Origin: Pannonibacter carbonis
GTDB taxonomy: Bacteria; Pseudomonadota; Alphaproteobacteria; Rhizobiales; Stappiaceae
Reading direction: 5' to 3'
Assembly (NCBI RefSeq): GCF_003012935.1
Contig: NZ_PUDR01000001.1
Location: 50,182-114,181, forward strand
Length of the DNA: 64,000 nucleotides
The notes beneath the pieces were generated by a model. That model was given only the letters and a program-made list of their open reading frames with translations. It searched no databases and had not been told where the DNA came from. Made by a program: the position numbers and the translations under genes. Below, one piece after another: positions 60,627-64,000 of this stretch (position 1 is the stretch's first letter; the number at the start of each line of letters is the position of its first letter).

Positions 60627-62186
60627 ATGCTTGCCCGCCTGCTCCTGCTTCTCGCTGTAGTCTTCATGCCAGCCGTGGCCCTGGCGCATGCGCAATTGCA
60701 GACCGCGAGCCCGCAGGAGGCAAGCCTCGTCGCCGAGATGCCGGCCGAGCTGATGCTGGTCTTCAACGAACCGGTTTCGCCGCTTCGCATTCTCTGGATC
60801 ACTCCGGACGGACAACAGATCGATGCCGAGGCGACCAGCGCCAACACCCGCCTGACAATCCCGGTGCCCTCGACGGCAAGAGCGCTTGAAGGCACACATC
60901 TCGTCAGCTGGCGTGTCGTATCGGCGGATGGACATCCCGTCGCTGGCACCTTGCATTTTTCATTCGGCAGTGAAAGCCAGGCAGCCCAAACCGCCGCGTC
61001 TGGCACCAATGCCAGCTCTGCCGCAGTTGTCGCGGCCCGCGCTGTCCTCAATCTCACCCTGGCCTTCGGCACCGCCAGTCTGTTTGGCGCGGCCTTGCTG
61101 CGGCAGGACAAGCGTAGCTTGGCCGGGGTCTGTGCGTGGCTGACGCTGCCCGCGGCAATCGGCCTTGTCGCCGCCTACGGACTGGACCTGACGGGACGTC
61201 CCGTCAGCTCTCTGGTCGACTTCGCTCTGTGGCAAACCGCCCTGTCAACGCCACTCGCATTGACTGCATTCGTCGCTGCAGCCTCGGCTGTGCTGGCAGT
61301 CGCAAGCGGCACGTCGTTGCCGGGGACCACACTGGCCCTCGCTCTTGCCGGACTGAGCTTTGCCCTGTCAGGCCATGCCGCTGGCGCTGACCCGCGCGCG
61401 CTCATGGCTCCCGCCATGGCCCTGCATGCGATGATCGCCCTGTTCTGGGCCGGAACCCTGCCGGTGCTGCTGTACCGTGCGCTGAACGGAACGCTGTCGG
61501 CCGCCGAACTCACCCGCTACTCCCGCCTCGCACTCCCGCTGATCGTCGTCCTCCTGGCGACCGGCGTGGTTATGGCGGCGGTCCAGCTTGGGGGGCCAGA
61601 GCGGCTCTTCGGTTCGAGTTACGGAACGTTGTTAATGGTGAAGCTTGGCCTGGTGGCAGGCCTTCTCGTCCTCGCGCTCGTCAATCGCATCCGCCTGACG
61701 CCCCGCCTCGCCGCAGCATCGCCCGCGCTGCAACTGGCGGCGAGGCGTCATCTCCGCCTGACCCTTGGCGCAGAGATCTTGCTGATCGTTGCCATTCTCG
61801 TTCTGGTCGCCGGGTTCCGCCTGACGCCGCCGCCGCGTGCTCTCGCCTCCCCGGCTCCAGCCGCTGTGAGCCTGCATCTGCATGGAGCCGCCGCAATGGC
61901 GGATGTTCGCCTCTCCCGGCAGGACGATGGCTTGCTTGCCCTGTCTGTCGTGCTGATGGATGCAGACGGCGCGCCCTTGCTCCCGAAGGACCTGACCGGG
62001 TCCCTCTCCAATCCGGAGGCCGGAATTGCCGGGCTGAAACTGTCGCTCGCCCGACAGGCCGAGGGAACCTATGTGTCGCAGCCGGTCGCACTGCCGTTGA
62101 CTGAGGGCTGGGTATTGCGGCTCGACGTTCTCATCAACGACTTCAAGGTGCAGAAACTCGTGGAACCATTGCCCGCGCTGCCCTGA
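60627..62186 (+). CDS. CopC-CopD fusion protein
   Basis: 519 residues. The signal peptide is cleaved before His (ALA|HAQLQTASP), giving the CopC copper-binding N-terminus. The CopC domain spans about 20-120, with SWRVVSADGHPVAGTLHFSFG. A CopD membrane domain follows (about 130-400) with eight or so helices (MALHAMIALFWAGTLPVLLYRAL). A soluble C-terminal beta-domain of about 100 residues (VSLHLHGAAAMADVRLS) resembles the FixH/YtkA type. It imports copper to the cytoplasm in characterised members. Confidence 0.92.
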   Translation: MLARLLLLLAVVFMPAVALAHAQLQTASPQEASLVAEMPAELMLVFNEPVSPLRILWITPDGQQIDAEATSANTRLTIPVPSTARALEGTHLVSWRVVSADGHPVAGTLHFSFGSESQAAQTAASGTNASSAAVVAARAVLNLTLAFGTASLFGAALLRQDKRSLAGVCAWLTLPAAIGLVAAYGLDLTGRPVSSLVDFALWQTALSTPLALTAFVAAASAVLAVASGTSLPGTTLALALAGLSFALSGHAAGADPRALMAPAMALHAMIALFWAGTLPVLLYRALNGTLSAAELTRYSRLALPLIVVLLATGVVMAAVQLGGPERLFGSSYGTLLMVKLGLVAGLLVLALVNRIRLTPRLAAASPALQLAARRHLRLTLGAEILLIVAILVLVAGFRLTPPPRALASPAPAAVSLHLHGAAAMADVRLSRQDDGLLALSVVLMDADGAPLLPKDLTGSLSNPEAGIAGLKLSLARQAEGTYVSQPVALPLTEGWVLRLDVLINDFKVQKLVEPLPALP

Positions 62187-62212
62187 TCACTCACCTCATG
62201 ACGGCGGGTCCT

Positions 62213-63151
62213 TCAGGCGGAGGGAGGGCCGTCCGGCTCGGCCAGGGACTTCTTGCGGGCATTGCGTCCAATCGTATAGGACGCGGCTCCGAGGACCAGA
62301 ACGGCGCCGATCACGGTGGTCAGGCTCGGCACCTCGGCGTAGATCCACCAACCAAGACCGGCCATGATGATCAGCCGCAGGTAATGCAGCGGTGCGATGG
62401 CCGCCGTATCGCCAAGACGCAGGGCAGAGGTGAAGAGCCAGTTGCCGGCGGCAAAGATCAGCGCCATGCCAATCAGAAGCACCGCATCTTCCTGCGTCGG
62501 CGTCACCCAGACCATTGCGGCAACCGGACTGACCAGCGCGATGACCACCACGGCCTGCCAGAACAGCACCGTCGTGGTCCGGTCATAGGCAGAACCAAGT
62601 CGAACAGCGATCATCCCCGCCCCGCCAGCAACCGCCCCCACAAGGGCCACCAGGGCATAGGGTTCGAAGCCGCCACCGAAGGGCTTGGTCATGATCACAA
62701 CACCGACAAAACCGACGGCCGTTGCTGTCCAGCGGCGCCAGCCGACATGCTCCTTCAGCACCAATGCCGCCAAAGCCGTGGCAATCAGCACCTCGCTCAT
62801 CTGGATCGCCGTCGCATCGGCAAAGGAAATGTAGAGGATCGAGGTCAGGCCGCAGGCCATCGCGATCACGGCCAGAATGCCTCGGGTGAGATGCAGCCGA
62901 AACCCGCGCGGTCTCAGGATGAAAGCCCGGTCACGCCAGAACCACGGCGTCATCAGCAGCATGGCCACCGCCTGCCGGATCAGGATGACCTGCAGCACGT
63001 GGATCGTGTCGCCGATCTCGCGCATGAACACGGCCATCATCGAGAAGACGAAGAACGCCAGGATCATTAGACCGGAAGCAACGAGGTTCGGGCTCAGCCC
63101 AGCGAGCCCGCGGCGATCACCGTTCTCGGACGGATTCGGAACAACGGTCAT
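62213..63151 (-). CDS. EamA/DMT-family transporter
   Basis: 312 residues with ten hydrophobic helices in two EamA repeats. The first begins ASGLMILAFFVFSMMAVFMREIG and the second GAVAGGAGMIAVRLGSAYDRTTTVLFWQAVVVIALVSP. The substrate cannot be told; members export metabolites or amino acids. It is convergent with CopCD. Confidence 0.88.
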   Translation of the reverse strand: MTVVPNPSENGDRRGLAGLSPNLVASGLMILAFFVFSMMAVFMREIGDTIHVLQVILIRQAVAMLLMTPWFWRDRAFILRPRGFRLHLTRGILAVIAMACGLTSILYISFADATAIQMSEVLIATALAALVLKEHVGWRRWTATAVGFVGVVIMTKPFGGGFEPYALVALVGAVAGGAGMIAVRLGSAYDRTTTVLFWQAVVVIALVSPVAAMVWVTPTQEDAVLLIGMALIFAAGNWLFTSALRLGDTAAIAPLHYLRLIIMAGLGWWIYAEVPSLTTVIGAVLVLGAASYTIGRNARKKSLAEPDGPPSA

Positions 63152-63274
63152 AGTATCGCCTCTCAGGGCTTGGTCAGGGGCATTCGGGCGTCATGGGCTG
63201 TCATGGCATCGTCACGGGACTGACGGGCCTGTGTCGCAGGGTGGGGATAGAAACCAGCCAGCACAGACATCCGG

Positions 63275-64000
63275 ATGACTATCATGCCCCATGTGACATT
63301 TACCCTGACAGAGCCCGCGAATTCCGCAAGTCACTTGCTGTTTGGCATCCCGTTCGACACGCCCGAACAGACAGTGCAGGCCATCCGGGTAAACCGGGGA
63401 AAGAACCTCGGACTTGTCCGCGCCCGCAACAGCGGCCAGATGGCGCTGCTGATTGCACCGGACGACGGGGCAGCCGAAGTCGAAGTGCAGTTTTCGGATG
63501 AGGCCTCGGCGTTTCCGCAGTGGCTATTCACATCAACCGGCGGGGCGCATGAAACACCCTCACAGGACCTCGCAGCCCTCATGCGCACCCTGCTAGCCGC
63601 CGATGCAACACCCGCCGAACACGTCTCGGCCATTGTCCGCCATGTCGACGAACGGTTCGAATATGGTGTCCGCGACATTGGCCTTGCCGATGACACCGAC
63701 GCCATGCCCGCCCTTGCCTGCGACACGCATCTGGGCACCTGCGTCGACACGCACAGCTATGCTGTTGCCGCGATGCGCGCCGGCGGGATCGAAGCGGCCT
63801 ATGTCAGCGGCATCTTCTTCCCCGAAGGCGCGGATGTTTCCGCGCCGGGCCACTGCTGGTTCGTGGTCAATGCCGCCAGCGCACCGCATCACTGGGACAT
63901 CTCGCATCATCTGAAACATGGCCTTGGACCGACCACGCCCGCCTACAACCCGAAGCCAGGCACCCGTTTCGCGCTGACAGCTGGCAGGGACCTGGTGTTT
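63275..64000 (+). CDS. Transglutaminase-like protein, 3' end outside the window
   Basis: 242 codons open to the right edge; start ATG 63275 or ATG 63284 (nine bases apart). A beta-rich N-terminus (1-100) precedes a transglutaminase-like core: LGTCVDTHSYAVAAMRAGGIEAAYVSGIFFPE with the nucleophilic Cys, and APGHCWFVVNAASAPHHWDISHHL with the catalytic His/Asp. The architecture is that of small bacterial transglutaminase/peptidase proteins of unknown substrate. Confidence 0.8.
   Translation, partial: MTIMPHVTFTLTEPANSASHLLFGIPFDTPEQTVQAIRVNRGKNLGLVRARNSGQMALLIAPDDGAAEVEVQFSDEASAFPQWLFTSTGGAHETPSQDLAALMRTLLAADATPAEHVSAIVRHVDERFEYGVRDIGLADDTDAMPALACDTHLGTCVDTHSYAVAAMRAGGIEAAYVSGIFFPEGADVSAPGHCWFVVNAASAPHHWDISHHLKHGLGPTTPAYNPKPGTRFALTAGRDLVF

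Overview
The window is high-GC, densely coded alphaproteobacterial DNA, most likely from a Hyphomicrobiales (Rhizobiales) species of the Stappiaceae/Pannonibacter/Roseibium type. The support is indirect: RirA-type iron boxes (TGA-N9-TCA), a HypR-like regulated hydroxyproline operon with an enolase-superfamily member, GTCATTCCGG-type intergenic repeats, and overall gene content. No rRNA, tRNA, CRISPR array, transposase or origin was seen.

Region A (about 0-29.7 kb) is the accessory region of interest. A minus-strand operon (TolC-like protein, HlyD adaptor, two NHLM-type ABC proteins of which the first carries a C39 leader peptidase, and a cyclic-nucleotide-binding-fold protein; 71-8004) encodes a complete double-membrane exporter of the nitrile-hydratase-leader-peptide (NHLP) microcin type. 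At 21030-24239 lie eight consecutive NHLP precursor genes, also on the minus strand. Each leader is exactly 89 residues and ends in GG. Each core is 20-27 residues and holds exactly one cysteine, always followed within three residues by Lys or Arg. Divergent from the precursors are two double-length GNAT acyltransferase-like genes (24553-26532). No LanM, YcaO or radical-SAM maturase is present, so the GNAT pair is the best local candidate for maturation, as in GNAT-modified NHLP lipopeptides (selidamides). Between exporter and precursors is a chemosensory cassette on the plus strand (8546-20529): winged-helix regulator, CheR, CheB, MCP, receiver-like protein, CheA, CheW, a receiver-PAS-class III cyclase and a triple-CheW protein. 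A TorS/TorR-like two-component pair follows at 26529-29731. A secreted multi-peptide system read out or controlled by its own chemosensory/cyclic-nucleotide pathway is the most novel reading of the window.

Region B (29.8-46.7 kb) is metal and methionine uptake: a CobW-type GTPase with a small partner, MetNIQ, TonB-ExbD-ExbD-ExbB, DUF2218, a TonB-dependent receptor, an AraC/PchR-like regulator, a FecCD-type catecholate siderophore ABC transporter and a second TonB-dependent receptor. Three TGA-N9-TCA boxes lie in the three upstream regions of this iron block.

Region C (47-63 kb) contains a hydroxyproline catabolic operon (48087-58214, minus strand) with its ABC importer, 4-hydroxyproline epimerase, D-amino-acid oxidase-type dehydrogenase, deaminase and alpha-ketoglutarate semialdehyde dehydrogenase, plus an enolase-superfamily protein and a proline-racemase-like dehydratase that probably extend it to 3-hydroxyprolines. 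A divergent GntR/FCD regulator and a perfect palindrome lie upstream. Copper-related genes flank it (DUF305 and Cys-rich proteins on one side; DUF2946-like, YcnI and CopC-CopD on the other). A DMT exporter and a truncated transglutaminase-like gene end the window.

Two families of dispersed intergenic repeats occur: G/C-mirror elements at 20.7 and 54.2 kb, and GTCATTCCGG elements at 37.3, 46.9 and 60.5 kb.
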